A DNA stretch of 64,000 bases from Hippopus hippopus (GCA_946811185.2 OX328098.1:21957084-22021083), one strand, 5' to 3'. Numbered from the stretch's first letter, positions 1-10,445 are shown. The notes: generated by a model from the letters alone, not told the origin. Numbers and translations: made by a program.

Positions 1-499
1 CATGAAAAGATAATTATTATGCACAAATAACAACGAGAAGCAAGTAGGACGTAGTGGACTCGGTAAACTTCTCGGACACGCAGATATTCAGATGTGATAC
101 GTTCGTAATTCATTTACAAAATCATCCACCATTGTAAATTTTATAGAAATTTAACTTGGTTTGAGAACAGATATCCAACTGGAATTGAATTGATAGTTAA
201 ATGATGGTTTTAATATTAATTAACGTTCCTTTTTTGTTTGGTTGTTGTCTCTAGTCGACAGGTTACGTAATAGAACAGAATTGAACAGTATGTACTGGCC
301 GTTCGTTCTTTACCATTGATAGGCATGCTAGGCTTAAAAAAAAAAAGAAAAATGCGAGTCCAATTTTAATTTTGCGAGTGGAAAAAAAGCCACTTGCTAA
401 AATTTGCCAGTGGATAAAAAAAATGAAATTCGAACCCTGAACTTGCACCAACCAATCCTCAAAAATAAAATCTCTTGACCAAGATTGACAAAGAGTTAT

Positions 500-695
500 G
501 TCCAAACTGAAAGCATTTGCATATGACAATTTGGATTTGACTGGAATTTTTTAAATTTGGTCGTGAAGGAGCAGAAAACATAGTGAGAAAAGATGACAAC
601 TCTGATTACCAGCATTTTCTCCTTTTCCCGCAATGTTTTCAACAGGTTTGTTTTTGAGGTTCATTAAAACTCAGGAGTATGTGGTAAAGGGTTAA
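500..695 (-). mobile_element. P67 copy, one end missing
   Basis: The terminal TTAACTCTTTACC end is lost, but GAAAGCATTTGC, a decayed palindrome (right arm ACCAGCATTTTCTCC intact) and the closing GTGGTAAAGGGTTAA are present. Confidence 0.7.
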
Positions 696-718
696 CTACA
701 TTGACAAGGAAAGTGTCT

Positions 719-877
719 GACAGCATATTGGGAAAAGAGGAAATATTGCTGCTAACCAGCAATTTCTCCTTTTCACAAAATCCTTCTTAGTCTTTCTTTT
801 AAAGTACCAATCCCAACTTTCTCAAGAGCCATTTATAAGATTTTGTCTGCTTTTAAAATTTTGTTGTTGGATGAAGA
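719..877 (+). repeat. P67 copy, strongly decayed
   Basis: The core GCTAACCAGCAATTTCTCC is followed by a worn right arm ending in ATTTTGTTGTTGGATGAAGAG. Confidence 0.5.
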
Positions 878-1010
878 GTCTTTTACCAAATAATCCACAT
901 TTGAACGACCCTGAAGAAGAAGGCTTTTGAAAACACTGTAGGAAAATGAAAAAAAGCTGGCAACCAGTATTTTCTTGTTTGCCTGCAATGTTTCCCATTC
1001 TTGGGAAGTC
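878..1010 (+). repeat. P67 copy, left half with worn core
   Basis: It shows ACCAAATAATCC, ACGACCCTGAAGAAGAAGG and TGAAAACACTGTAGG followed by GCTGGCAACCAG; the right spacer is lost. Confidence 0.6.
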
Positions 1011-1027
1011 AATTCCAATCATTATAG

Positions 1028-1911
1028 GCATGTTTATAAGTCGCTCTCAACTGTTTTCAATCAGGATGAGTCAAAAATTTTGTCGTCTGGTAAGGATTAG
1101 AGCCAAGGATTGGTATAGTCCTTGAATTTTAGAAGAGGTACAGGATTTGGAGTGGTGGATGAAAGGTCGGATGAATCACCGAAATACCGTAAAAACACCG
1201 AAAGACCTCAAATTTTTTTTTTTCATTTTTTTTTTAATTATTAAGTTCAGGATTAGCACTCTCTTTTGTGTGTTTAATATCATTCAAAGAATTAATAAAT
1301 AGATCTATTTAATAATGTCATAGTCGACGATTCTTTAGTCAAGATTGGGTATGAATTTCGGTGTGTAACAGGCCAGATATGCGCGAGTGTTTCTGTGATG
1401 GTTCTCCACAGAAATCAATGATCAGTGTATATTAACAATGTCATTCTTCCAGACAATGGTTAAAAGTTTGATAAAGTTTGTTTTCTTAAAAAAAAAAGAG
1501 AGAGAAAAATACTGCATACTTATCAGTTATCTGACCCCAATAATGAAAAAAATATGGGTGTTTAGGTGGTATTTCGGTGATTGTCAGACCGATGGATGAA
1601 TTTAGGCATAGGATTTCCATGAAGTACAAAGCTTGACAAAGTGTTGATAGACCTTTCAGACTCATGGTTTGTAAACAAAAGTGTGAAAAAAATATTATAA
1701 GACAGGGAACAAAAGTAAGAAGAATTAGCTTACTACACCATATTGCGTAATGTAAACATCCTCCCATTTTAATGGCAACAGTTTGTCTGTGAATGGAGAG
1801 AGAAAAAAAACTCCCTAAAGCCTGGTGTTTAGACATGGTTGTGAAAGTGAACATATTGGCTTTGGCAACATATCACAGGCCCTGAACCCGTCTCTTCATA
1901 GGCTGTTTATG
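1028..1911. other. Unassigned sequence
   Basis: No gene or named repeat is seen. It contains A/T homopolymer runs near 1209-1240 and 1490. The 122-residue reading frame on the minus strand (1486-1854) has no recognisable motif and is AT-driven. Confidence 0.5.
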
Positions 1912-2136
1912 GTTTTACCACATGGCAAAAATTTAGACTTGTCCAAATCAAAAGCATTTGTAGACGATAAATTGAAATTTACTCAAAACATGAATTTTGT
2001 TTCTGAAAGGGTAGAAAACATTGTGGGAAAAGGAGAAAATGCTGGTTACCAGCATTTTCTCCTTTTTCCCACAATGTTTTCAAAAGTCTTCTTCTTTAGG
2101 GTCATTAAAACTCGGGATTGTGTAGTAAAGGGTTAA
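1912..2136 (-). mobile_element. P67 copy, nearly full length
   Basis: The palindrome is near perfect around CTGGTTACCAG. It closes with GTAGTAAAGGGTTAA, and that TTAA is also the first TTAA of the next copy. Confidence 0.88.
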
Positions 2137-2352
2137 CACTCTGCCAAACAAACAAATTCTCAGACTTTTCAGAAGCATTTGCAAATGATATTTTGAATTT
2201 ATTTTAAATGACATGATTTGCCTTGGAAAGAGTACAAAACGTGGGAAAAAGGGAAAAATACAGTTACTATCACTTTTTTCTTTTTCCACATTGATTTCTA
2301 AAGCCTGTTCCACAGGTTTGTTGAAACTCATGATTGTTTGGTCAAGGATTAA
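2133..2352 (-). mobile_element. P67 copy, head-to-tail with the previous one
   Basis: It starts TTAACACTCTGCCAAACAAAC and ends GTTTGGTCAAGGATTAA. The palindrome is badly worn (ACAGTTACTATCAC), so this copy is older than its neighbour. Confidence 0.75.
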
Positions 2353-2412
2353 ACCCTTGGAGTGCCTTTGACATCTTAAATTGACTTAGCAGCTATCTTT
2401 TTTTCCATTTCC

Positions 2413-2530
2413 TTCATTGTTTTCTACTTTACGAAAGACATTTTCCCTCATTTGAGCCACACTTAATTTGTTGTCTGCAATTACAGTGAACTGGACAAGT
2501 CCGAAATTTTGTCTTTTAGTGAAGAGTTAA
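2413..2530 (+). repeat. P67 right arm only
   Basis: TTGTTTTCTAC, ATTTGAGCCACAC, a worn GTCTGCAA and the terminus GTGAAGAGTTAA are present; everything left of the palindrome is absent. Confidence 0.7.
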
Positions 2531-2891
2531 TGGCAAAGAGAGTGTTTCTGGGGTAAAAGTAAAGAAAGTTATGGATTTACATGGAGGTCAAGAATGATTA
2601 AGTTTCAGAGGGAGGTGGTGGGAATCCAGAAAACTAGAGGGAGCCATGTCCCCATTTTGTCTGTAATGTTGTTTCAACTTATTTTGTTTTGTCTAAAACA
2701 ATGCATTGGGAGAAGGGTTGAATCTAAATCTAACAGTACAACTCTGGCCAGCTGACGGACTGGCTGAGGAATGTTCAGAAAACACCATCTGGCCATGCTT
2801 GTGTGCATTCTTTCACAGTGAAATGGGGTCAGCTGAATAATTTATTGAATTAAGAAAATACTGTAGGAAAAGCTCTGTTGATGAAAGTTGT

Positions 2892-3144
2892 TTAACTCTT
2901 AACCACACAATCCTGAGTTTTAATGACCCTGACGAAGAAAGACTTTTTTCCGATAACATTGTGGGAAAAGTAGAAAATGCTGGTAAGCAGCATTTATTCC
3001 TTTTCCCACGATGTTTTCTACTTTCCCACAATGTTTTCTACCCTTCCTAAGACTATTTTCTTTATTTGAGCCACATTGAAATTGTAGCACTTCTGCTTTC
3101 AATTTGGACCAGTCTTACATTTTGTTGTTTGGTAAAGAAGTAAC
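2892..3144 (+). mobile_element. P67 copy with a 20-bp internal tandem duplication
   Basis: TTAACTCTTAACCACACAATC opens it and TTTGGTAAAGAAGTAAC closes it. The outer part of the right palindrome arm is present twice in tandem (about 3005-3045), which explains the extra length. Confidence 0.85.
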
Positions 3145-3169
3145 CTTGTACCCAGAAAAATCTGGTGTT

Positions 3170-3384
3170 TTATCTATATACCACACAACCCCCAGTTTTA
3201 AAAGAGCCTTGACAGAGTATGCTTTTGAAAACATTGTTGGAAAAAGGGAAAAAAAAAGGGATGAATTTTCCACACTGTTTTCTGTCCTTGCAGAGAAAAG
3301 TATCATATGAACTGCATTTAATTTGTCTGCCAATGTGTTGAATTTGAACCAGTCAACATTTTTGTTGTTTTGGAAAGAGTTATA
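3170..3384 (+). mobile_element. P67 copy, central region deleted
   Basis: Left end ACCACACAACCCCCAG and right end TTGTTTTGGAAAGAGTTA remain. The core between the palindrome arms is replaced by an A/G tract, so the centre is gone. Confidence 0.7.
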
Positions 3385-3449
3385 AAACAACAAAATTGTT
3401 ATGTTTGAATGACCATAACAATTGATTGATCGATTGTATGGTGTTTAAC

Positions 3450-3605
3450 ATCATTTTCAACATTATTTCAGTTATATCGTAGCAGCCAGTGCACCTATCC
3501 ATGCTTTCCTGGAGTTTCTTTTTTTACCAGTACTCTGCACTATATTGTTTCCAAGTCACTGGCTGCTTTCCCAAATAACCATCGTCGAAACAATGGTAAG
3601 AGAGG
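3450..3605 (-). repeat. SINE B, 3' half, reverse orientation
   Basis: Reading the minus strand gives TGTTTCGACGATGG, GGGAAAGCAGCCAGTGAC, the ACTGGTAAAAA and CTCCAGGAAAGCATGGATAGG blocks seen at 42683 and 58097. The tRNA-like head is absent. Confidence 0.7.
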
Positions 3606-3618
3606 AGTGAATGAAAAT

Positions 3619-3688
3619 TAAATTGTTGTCTGCATGTACTTACAATTTTGACAAGTCTAAAATTTTGTCCTTTAATAAAGAGTGAGAA
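3619..3688 (+). repeat. P67 right end fragment
   Basis: It contains TTGTTGTCTGCATG, GACAAGTCTAAAATTTTGTC and AATAAAGAGT. Confidence 0.6.
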
Positions 3689-3705
3689 ATAGGCATTCAT
3701 CTAAA

Positions 3706-3772
3706 GCTGAGCCATATAGCTCAGTTGATAGCATACACAGCCTTTAAACCAGGGGTCTAGAGCTTGATTACC
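3706..3772 (+). repeat. Possible tRNA-like SINE head
   Basis: TATAGCTCAGTTGATAGCATAC resembles an A box and the following stretch a worn B box. No tRNA fold or SINE body is evident, so this is a weak call. Confidence 0.3.
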
Positions 3773-4315
3773 ATCATAGTAAACGTCTTTCTGAGGATGA
3801 AGGAAAGTCAAATTCACCAAATATTTTTGCCATTTAATGGCATGTATCAGCGGTCTTAAATGGGCATAAAAGCAGAATTTTACCCATTTTTTTGGTGGAG
3901 ATTCCGAGAAAGTTGGTATTTTGTTTGGAAAAATCATGAGAATGTGACTTTACCCTCAGTTGGGAAAAATTGCTAAAAAAAAAACAAATTTCATGCTATT
4001 AACTTGAACCAACAACCAATAAAACCTTAGTCGGCAACTGTACCATTGTGCTATGGAGCCAACTGTGTTAAAAATGTGTTTATCTTTTGTTAAGCAAAAA
4101 CAGCTGTACAGCTACTCCTGGAAAGGAAATTTTGCAGGAAAAATACGTAAAAACTGAGTAATTTTTGTATTTTACATGTATTTCAATCCCATACTTTGAT
4201 GTGAAATAAAAGCCATTTTTAAGTGAATGAAAATTAGGAGTCTGCGCTAAGACTTTCAAAGAAAAAAAACTTTGCTAAACAATATATATGTGGACCAAAT
4301 AATAGTTGGTCTTTT

Positions 4316-4446
4316 AAATGGTAGAAAACATTGTGGTGAAATGGTGAAAATGCTGGTTACCAGTATTTCCTACTTCTTTCACAATGATTCCCAAAGCCTT
4401 CTTCATTAAGGTTGTTAAAACTTGGGTATATGTGGTAAAGAGTTAA
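4316..4446 (-). mobile_element. P67 copy, 5'-truncated
   Basis: It retains GTAGAAAACATTGTGG, CTGGTTACCAG and the terminus TGTGGTAAAGAGTTAA; the longer spacer and its TIR are missing. Confidence 0.75.
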
Positions 4447-4499
4447 TTTTAAGATTTGTTTTTTTCGACAGCAAGAAACACAGTAACTTGTGCCACAAG

Positions 4500-4612
4500 G
4501 TAAAGTGTGATTGTAATCTCAAATGAAGAAGTGAACAGTGTAGATTATTGATTAGACTGCATGTTCTGTGCAGTCTGATCTTGAACTGCACTGTCCACAA
4601 AAGCATCTTGTT
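4500..4612. repeat. Family-2 hairpin MITE fragment
   Basis: GATTAGACTGCATG and GTGCAGTCTGATCTT are the two arms of the family-2 core; CACTGTCC follows. The ends are not clear. Confidence 0.55.
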
Positions 4613-4619
4613 TTGTCTT

Positions 4620-4865
4620 TGGTAGGAAAAAAGTGGAGGAGATAAGACAATGTGGGGTCATGTATACATGGAATTAAAGTGTGACAGATAAGGCCTAACT
4701 ATTTCCTTAGATGACATCTAGAGTATTACAGGAGACCATTTTGAAAAGATTATGGCTAAAGGATAAATTAATCATGGGCAATCCTGTTGGCACAATGTTC
4801 TAGAATGCATTCACACATTAGCATTTTACCAAAAAAATCTGTGTTCTAACCCTAACATACCATAT
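4620..4865. other. Unassigned sequence
   Basis: I recognise no gene or repeat here. Confidence 0.4.
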
Positions 4866-4990
4866 AGTGGGACAAGGGAAAATGATAGTAACCAGCATTT
4901 TCTCCTTTTCCCACCATGTTTTCTATTCTTTCAAAGGCAGTTTTTATTATTTCAAAAAGACAACTTGTTGTTTGCTAATACTTTTTCTTT
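4866..4990 (+). repeat. P67 copy, palindrome and part of right spacer
   Basis: The core is GATAGTAACCAGC with arms running to CACCATGTTTTCTA; both TIRs are lost. Confidence 0.65.
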
Positions 4991-4991
4991 T

Positions 4992-5221
4992 TACTACACA
5001 ATCTCAACATTTAATGACCCCATGGAAGAAAGCTATAGAAAATATTGCAGGAAAAGGAGAAAATGCTGGTAAACAGCATTTTCTCCTTTACCCACAATGT
5101 TTTCTTCCCTTACAAATACATTTAACGGTACATCCTAACATTTGAGCCACATGTACATGTATGGTCGTCTGTAAATGCATTAACAATGGAGTAGCCCAAA
5201 ATTCTGTTGTCTCGGAAAATG
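4992..5221 (+). mobile_element. P67 copy, full length, worn ends
   Basis: ACTACACAATC and TTAATGACCCC open the unit; the palindrome meets at CTGGTAAACAG. The right spacer has ATTTGAGCCACATG and GTCGTCTGTAAATGC. Confidence 0.75.
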
Positions 5222-5445
5222 TTTAATTTGTTGCAAAAGTTACTGGTAATTACTTCACTTCCACATTTAAAAGAGGTATTTATTTGTCGGCTTTTGATAA
5301 CGATTTGGCAAAGAAGTTGCACATTTCACTTATTTGCCTATCTTTGATCATAATTTTTAATGATTTTTGTCTAAATTGTGATCATAGTGACAGTCACGTA
5401 TGCCTTCACGTTCACAACAAAGAAAAATCATAAAGGCTAGGTCTG

Positions 5446-5676
5446 TACCAGACGACAAAATGTTTGTCCTGCGCATATTGAAAGCATTTGCAGACAACAA
5501 ACCAACCAGTGCTTAAATGATGGAATTTGTCTCTAAAACATTGTTGGACATGGGGACATTAATGTATTTTCAGTTACCAGCACTTACATGTGATTAATTC
5601 TTTTGCTGCAATGCTTTGGAAAAGCCCTCTTCAACAGTTTGGTATGAAAATGTGATAATTTTCGTGAAGGGTTAAT
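5446..5676 (-). mobile_element. P67 copy, decayed palindrome
   Basis: GAAAGCATTTGCAGACAACAAA and a terminal GTGAAGGGTTAA frame a core of which only CAGTTACCAGCA is recognisable. Confidence 0.7.
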
Positions 5677-5754
5677 GACAAATTAGGTAATAAAGCTTAA
5701 ATCTTGTCATAAATTTAAATTTTGATGGATAATAGAGCAAAATTAATGTATCCC

Positions 5755-5980
5755 TTAACCCTTTACCAAACAATCCAGGGTTTTCACGACCCTGAAGAGG
5801 CCTTTTAAAAACATTGTGGGAAAAGGAGAAAATGCTGGTAACCAGCATTTTCTCCTTTTTCAACAATGTTTTCTACCCTATCAGAGCAAGATTGCACCAT
5901 TTGTACCACCTTGAAATTATTGTCTGCAAGTGCTTTAAATTTGGACAAGGCTAACATTTTGTCATGTAGAAAAGGGTTAA
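5755..5980 (+). mobile_element. P67 copy, full length
   Basis: TTAACCCTTTACCAAACAATC to GTAGAAAAGGGTTAA. The left arm is canonical and the right arm reads TTTTTCAACAATG. Confidence 0.9.
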
Positions 5981-5996
5981 TTACTGAGTTAATATA

Positions 5997-6148
5997 CTTT
6001 ACTTAACAATATTGTGTGTTATCCATGCTCAGGAAGAAGTCCTTTGGAAACATTGTAAGACACCAGCACTTTCTCGTTTTCCCACAATGTTTTCAATGCC
6101 TTCGTAATCAGAATCTTCAAAACACAGGACTGTTTGGTCAAAAAGTTA
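5997..6148. repeat. P67 derivative with two short arms (left-left foldback)
   Basis: The short (left) spacer sequence AGGAAGAAGTCCTTTGG occurs on one side of the worn core, and its inverse, CACAGGACTGTTTGGTCA-type, on the other. The long spacer is absent. This is a symmetrised derivative, though worn. Confidence 0.5.
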
Positions 6149-6267
6149 AGCTTCATTCTAATTTCAAGTTTGTCTTCAGCTGAAGTTTTTAGTTCTGAAG
6201 AGTATAGATTAGATTTTGTTGTTTGGGAGTTCAGAAGTGTACTGGTATAGATTCATCCTTTGGGAAA

Positions 6268-6480
6268 GAGCTTTTACCACACAATGACAAGTAGTAACAA
6301 CACTGAGGAAAAAGGCTTTTGGAAACATTGTGGGAAAAGAAGAAAATGCTGGTAGCCAATGTAAATGTTTTCTATTGTATTAAAGAAAACTTTCACAATT
6401 TGATCCATAATAAATTTGTCGACTACAAATGTTTGGGGTTTGGATAAGTCTAAAATAGTGCAGCGTGGTAAAGGGATAAA
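6268..6480 (+). mobile_element. P67 copy, palindrome half lost
   Basis: TTTTACCACACAATGAC begins it and GTGGTAAAGGGATAA ends it. The left arm through ATGCTGGTAGCCA is intact, but most of the right arm is deleted. Confidence 0.78.
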
Positions 6481-6619
6481 ATAGGAAAAATTCAGATATA
6501 GCCTCTGAGTAGAATGGATCAAAATTCAAGGAAAGTATTTCAATTTTTAGTTGTTTCTTTGCAGTAATATCTCAGTATTTTTAGAGCCAAATTCAGGTTG
6601 CACTGATCTGGAATTGACA

Positions 6620-6687
6620 TTGTCTGCCACAATGTTTTCAAAATCCTTCTTTGTAAGGATCATTAGAACCAAGGATTGTGTGGTTAA
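6620..6687 (-). repeat. P67 end fragment abutting the next copy
   Basis: CCACAATGTTTTC through GATTGTGTGGTTAA; it shares its TTAA with the copy at 6684. Confidence 0.7.
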
Positions 6688-6912
6688 CCCTTTACCACAC
6701 AATGACGCCTTTTGACGCCCCTAAAAAAGAGGCCTTTTGAAAACATTGTGGGAAAAGGAGAAAATGCTGGTAACCAGCATTTTCTCCTTTTCCCACAAAG
6801 TTTTCTACCCTATCAAAGAAAAGTTGCGTCATTTGAGCCACTATGAAATTGTCGTCTGCAAATGCTTTCAATTTGGATAGGTCTTAAATTTTGCCGTGTG
6901 GTAAAGGGTTAA
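6684..6912 (+). mobile_element. P67 copy, full length (229 bp)
   Basis: TTAACCCTTTACCACACAATG to GTGGTAAAGGGTTAA. The palindrome is perfect except for CACAAAG in the right arm. It has the subfamily features GACGCC and CTACCCTATCAAAG, also seen at 36295 and 37209. Confidence 0.92.
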
Positions 6913-7080
6913 GAGTTAATCAAATTGAAAACATTTGCAGAGAACAAGATTAGTTATGCCTGAAGTGATGGAAACTTCAGTTTGATGGCAGTATCCTAGT
7001 ATTCTGCACTTTTTCTTTACCCACAATTTTTGCTACCCATTCACAGACATAATTATCTTGTAATTTGAGTCACACTTATG
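6909..7080. repeat. P67 derivative, worn right-right foldback
   Basis: Long-spacer sequence is present in inverse form on the left (CAAATTGAAAACATTTGCAG) and in direct form on the right (CTACCCATTCACAGAC, ATTTGAGTCACAC). The core is nearly unrecognisable. Confidence 0.5.
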
Positions 7081-7081
7081 T

Positions 7082-7273
7082 TTTTACCACACAACAAAAC
7101 TTTACACTTTTCCAAATTGAAAGCATTTGAAGACAACAAATAAAATGTGGCTCAACTGATAGGGTCTCTGGTAGGGTAGAAAACAATTGGAGAACCAGCA
7201 TTTTCTCCTTTTCTCACAATGTTTTCTTAAGCTTTCGCCCTGTTAAACCGGATATTGTGTGGTAAAGAGTTAA
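7082..7273 (-). mobile_element. P67 copy, core partly deleted
   Basis: TTTACCACACAACAAAAC to GTGTGGTAAAGAGTTAA. About 20 bp of the first palindrome arm is missing (AATTGGAGAACCAGC). Confidence 0.8.
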
Positions 7274-7550
7274 TTTTTCACATCCGAGTGCTTTCAATAT
7301 AGACAAGTCTAAAACTTTTGTTGTCTGGCGATGGGACAAAGTTTAGTTAGAAATGAGGAAAGAGCAGTATTTTGTGAGATGTGGTGAAAAGGGGCTTAGA
7401 CAGTGGGGCTGTTGGTTCTATTTACACATTTTTTTGCACTCTAAGGGCTTGTAAAGGTCAGGTGTTTTGTATTCTGTCTACACATATGAGAAAAGGAGGT
7501 CCCTTTTTACCTTTCAATATATTTCCAGCCTGCAGGGAAACAAAGGGCAC

Positions 7551-7634
7551 CCAAAATGCATTTTCTCCTTACCTCACTATGTTTCCTAAAACCTTCTGTG
7601 TCAGGGTTTTCAAAACTCGGCGTTATTTGTTTAA
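7551..7634 (-). repeat. P67 end fragment
   Basis: GCATTTTCTCCTTACCTCAC through TCAAAACTCGGCG; its TTAA is shared with the following copy. Confidence 0.65.
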
Positions 7635-7858
7635 CTCATTACCAAACGACAAAATTTTAGGTTTATCCAATTCGAAAGCATTTGCAGACGACAAAATAAA
7701 AGTGACTGAAAATTTGAAATTTGTTTTGTGAAGGGTAGAAAACATTGTGGGAAAAGGAGAAAATGCGATTACCAGCATTTTCTCCTTTTCCCACAATGTT
7801 TTCCAAAGGCTTCTTTCTCAGGGTCGTCAAAAGTAAGGATTGTGTGGTAATGGGTTAA
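7631..7858 (-). mobile_element. P67 copy, full length (228 bp)
   Basis: TTAACTCATTACCAAACGAC to GTGTGGTAATGGGTTAA. The palindrome is nearly perfect, with a 3-bp loss at the centre (ATGCGATTACCAGC). Confidence 0.9.
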
Positions 7859-8001
7859 GGGTTAAAGGAGTCTTTTTTTTTTTGCGGAACTTCATGTAAA
7901 TTACAGGTAAAAATTGCAAACACTGCCCCCCCCCCTCCCATTTCAGCAGACAACTTCTTTAAACATCCAATTGAAGGAAAGATTAAATGATCAACATGAC
8001 T

Positions 8002-8100
8002 AAAGATCTAAACAGAAACATTGTTACAGAAGGAGTTGTTGATCAGCATGAAGCTATGAGCATTATCTCCTTCTGCCACAATGCTTTCTGCCACTAGAGG
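8002..8100. repeat. Decayed palindromic core, P67-like
   Basis: AGAAACATTGTTACAGAAGG and its partner CCTTCTGCCACAATGC flank a diverged centre. Confidence 0.45.
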
Positions 8101-8150
8101 GAAGAAGTTATCTGTGAGAGGTTAGAGTTCAGTTTGGTTGGGTTTGAGTT

Positions 8151-8361
8151 TTAATCCTTATGCTGCTAAACTCGACTCACTGACCTTTTGCGGACAGTGT
8201 AGATCAAGATCAGACTGCACAGAACGTGCAGTCTGATCTTTGATATACACTGTCCGATAAGGTGATATTTCTCCCCAAAAATAAGTTTGAAATAGCAACC
8301 TTTGGGTTTTCACTATCGACTTGAAGGTATAATTTAATTTACTTGGCAGGATAGGGGTTAA
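8151..8361. mobile_element. Family-2 TTAA MITE, reference copy (211 bp)
   Basis: It runs from TTAATCCTTATGC to GGATAGGGGTTAA. The core is a perfect 15-bp stem, AAGATCAGACTGCAC (8206-8220) and GTGCAGTCTGATCTT (8226-8240), around a 5-nt loop, extended outward by imperfect pairing of GTGTAGATC with GATATACAC. It shares with P67 the TTAA ends and CCCTT-type termini but no internal sequence. It carries no coding capacity. Confidence 0.82.
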
Positions 8362-8569
8362 ACCTTTCTTGTCACAGAAACCCATCCAAACAGGAATAGA
8401 TTTGGAAAGGATTTTGGTAGATGAACAATCTGCTTCATTATCATCAGTTTCTCTATTTGTCAAAATATTTTTAATTGCTGTACCGGTCTCTAAATAGACT
8501 TTGGTTGTCTGTATTGTGTAACTTTGATATAATTCTGAATTTGAATTTCTTGAAGCAATGTTTAAGCCA

Positions 8570-8790
8570 ATTACCAAACAGCTCTGTGTGTTTACAACTC
8601 TGAGTCCGAGAGCTTTCAAAAACATTGTGGGGAAATGAACTGTAGCTAGATACAAGTATTTTCTCCGTTCTCCACCATGTTTTATACTCTTTCAAAAATA
8701 AACTCCATTAGTTGAGCAACATTTTATATGTTTTCAAATGCTTGCGATGTTGACAAGTCCAAAATTTTATAGTCTGGTAAAGAGTTCAGT
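8570..8790 (+). mobile_element. P67 copy, worn
   Basis: CAGCTCTGTGTG-type left end, AAAAACATTGTGGGGAAATG, then a worn centre and right end TAGTCTGGTAAAGAGTTCA. Confidence 0.7.
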
Positions 8791-9162
8791 TTAGGGGGGA
8801 AAAAAGGGACACTTATATGCAAATGGTTCGAGTAGTGGGGCATGACACATTCAAGTGTAATTTACTCCCGAAAAACACCTGTCCCTGGGTCAAAGTTCCT
8901 GGGCTCTGATTGGCTGGCAACAAAGGAAGAATTGAAATGTGTAAACCCTGTCGCGTGTCCCGACTGGGGTATCAGTTTATACAAAAATTACTCCGGATTG
9001 GATTTTATCAACTCTTTGCTCAGTTCAAGAATTAATCTTTAAATGGATTTATTAGGATTATCTGAGGATTTGTATGTGTCCTTTGCTTACTGCTTAATTG
9101 TTTTTGGCTTCTTTTTACACATTCTAGCTCCTTTAATTCCTTACCTCTATGCAATTTTTTAG
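8791..9162. other. Unassigned sequence
   Basis: I see no gene or repeat. GTCGCGTGTCCCGACTGGGG near 8950 is GC-richer than its surroundings, but the open frame there (8842-9042) has no recognisable motif. Confidence 0.4.
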
Positions 9163-9362
9163 ACCGGTGCAAATTGAAAGCATATGCAGACAACAAATTT
9201 TATGTTACTGAAATGAATATTTTTGAGTGTAAAAGGGTGGAAAATATTGTGGAAAATAGAAAAAAAAATGCAGGTTTCTAGAATTTTCTTCTTTTCCCAC
9301 AATGTTTTCACAGGCCTTCTCTATCAGTATTGTTAAAACTCGGGATTGTGTGGTAAAGGGTT
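9163..9362 (-). mobile_element. P67 copy, one TIR lost
   Basis: GAAAGCATATGCAGACAACA at the long-spacer side and TTGTGTGGTAAAGGGTTA at the other; the centre is worn (GCAGGTTTCTAG). Confidence 0.75.
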
Positions 9363-9782
9363 ACCTCTTGACAAAACAACATAATTTTGAACTAGACAAA
9401 ACTGAAAGATTTGCAGTTCTAGGAAAAATTAAATGCAGCTCAAATGATGATTTCTGTCTTTGGTAGGAGAGCAAACGTAGTGGGAAAAGGAAAAAAATGA
9501 TGGTGACCCAGAGAGGGAGTGATTTTGATTTCAAAATTGAAAATATTAATTATTCTCCACTAAACCCTATGGTGTGGGTACTCATTAGAATCATCTCATC
9601 AAGACGATTCTAATGAGTACCCACAACATAGGGTTTCGAAGGGAAATAATGACTTTAGAAAACCATCACTCCCTCTTATCTGGAGCTCTGGTGACCAGTA
9701 GTTTCTCCTTGTCCCACAATGTTTTCCAAAGCCTTTCTGCTCAGGGTTGTTATTACTACAAATTGTATTGTAAAGGGTTATC
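9359..9782 (-). mobile_element. P67 copy split at its centre by a foldback element
   Basis: The unit runs TTACCTCTTGACAAAACAAC ... AAAATGATGGTGACC, is interrupted from 9509 to 9688, and resumes with a second TGGTGACC followed by AGTAGTTTCTCC ... GTAAAGGGTTA. Without the insert its length is ordinary. Confidence 0.82.
9509..9688. mobile_element. 180-bp foldback element inserted in a P67 palindrome
   Basis: The inner arms, AAACCCTATGGTGTGGGTAC (from 9562) and its inverse ending at about 9635, pair almost perfectly around a short loop (ATCTCATCAAGAC). The outer arms GAGGGAGTGAT and ATCACTCCCTC pair too. It is flanked by an 8-bp direct repeat TGGTGACC (9501-9508 and 9689-9696). An 8-bp duplication and a CAG start would fit hAT-type movement (inference). 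Confidence 0.82.
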
Positions 9783-9801
9783 AATTAATTCTGTATCAAC
9801 T

Positions 9802-9975
9802 TTGAAAGAAAAAGCTTTGCCAAACATTGTAGGAAATGAAAAAAGTGCCGAAAAGCAGTAGTTTTTCCTTTTCCCACATTTCCTAAAATGTTCAAGCAAT
9901 TTAGCACTTGAGCCACATTCAGTTTGTCATCAGCAAAAAATTAATGCTATGAATTCAATTTGGACAAGCCACAGT
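9802..9975 (+). mobile_element. P67 copy, left TIR lost
   Basis: AAACATTGTAGGAAATG and its worn partner arm, then CACTTGAGCCACATTC and TCAATTTGGACAAGCC. Confidence 0.65.
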
Positions 9976-10006
9976 GTCAAAACAAACGCCTTGCTCCTCA
10001 GTGTCT

Positions 10007-10230
10007 TTAACCCTTTACCAAACAACAAAATTTTAGATTTGTCCAAGTTAAAAGCATTTGCAGAAGACAGCCTGAAGACAATATTTACATAGCTAAAATC
10101 ATGTCTTTGAAATACTAGAAAACTTTGTAGGCAAAGGAGAAATTACTAGTTACCAGTATTTTCTCCTTTTCCCACAATGTTTTTTAAAGCTTGATTTGTC
10201 AGGATCGTTACAAGTGTGGTTAAGGGATAA
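10007..10230 (-). mobile_element. P67 copy, full length
   Basis: TTAACCCTTTACCAAACAAC to GTGTGGTTAAGGGATAA. The centre is ACTAGTTACCAGTAT, with the change A for G shared by both sides of the dyad. Confidence 0.85.
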
Positions 10231-10309
10231 AATGAAAATGTTGGATTGTATTGGGTCTAAACAATCTATGGAACTAAAGATTGTTCATAATCCACTATCT
10301 TGTGATATT

Positions 10310-10405
10310 AACCTTGAAATTCAATTTCTTGTGGAAGTGTAGACCAAGATCAGGGCACAGGGATGTGCAAGCTGATCTTTGTTTCCAGTGTTGTGATAGA
10401 CATCA
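10310..10405. repeat. Family-2 hairpin fragment
   Basis: AGTGTAGACCAAGATCAGGG and GCAAGCTGATCTTTG flank a short loop; mismatches show age. Confidence 0.5.
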
Positions 10406-10445
10406 CAGTTTAAGACTCACTCTTTTACCACAATTTAATACTCAA

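Noticed and set aside
6684..7858. CRISPR-like array of spaced palindromic repeats
   Set aside because: Repeat units are 228 bp, spacing is irregular, orientation varies, and the context is eukaryotic intron.
8158..8655. 165-codon minus-strand frame, the longest in the window
   Set aside because: It covers a family-2 MITE hairpin and part of a P67 copy, has no recognisable domain, and no splice or start context.
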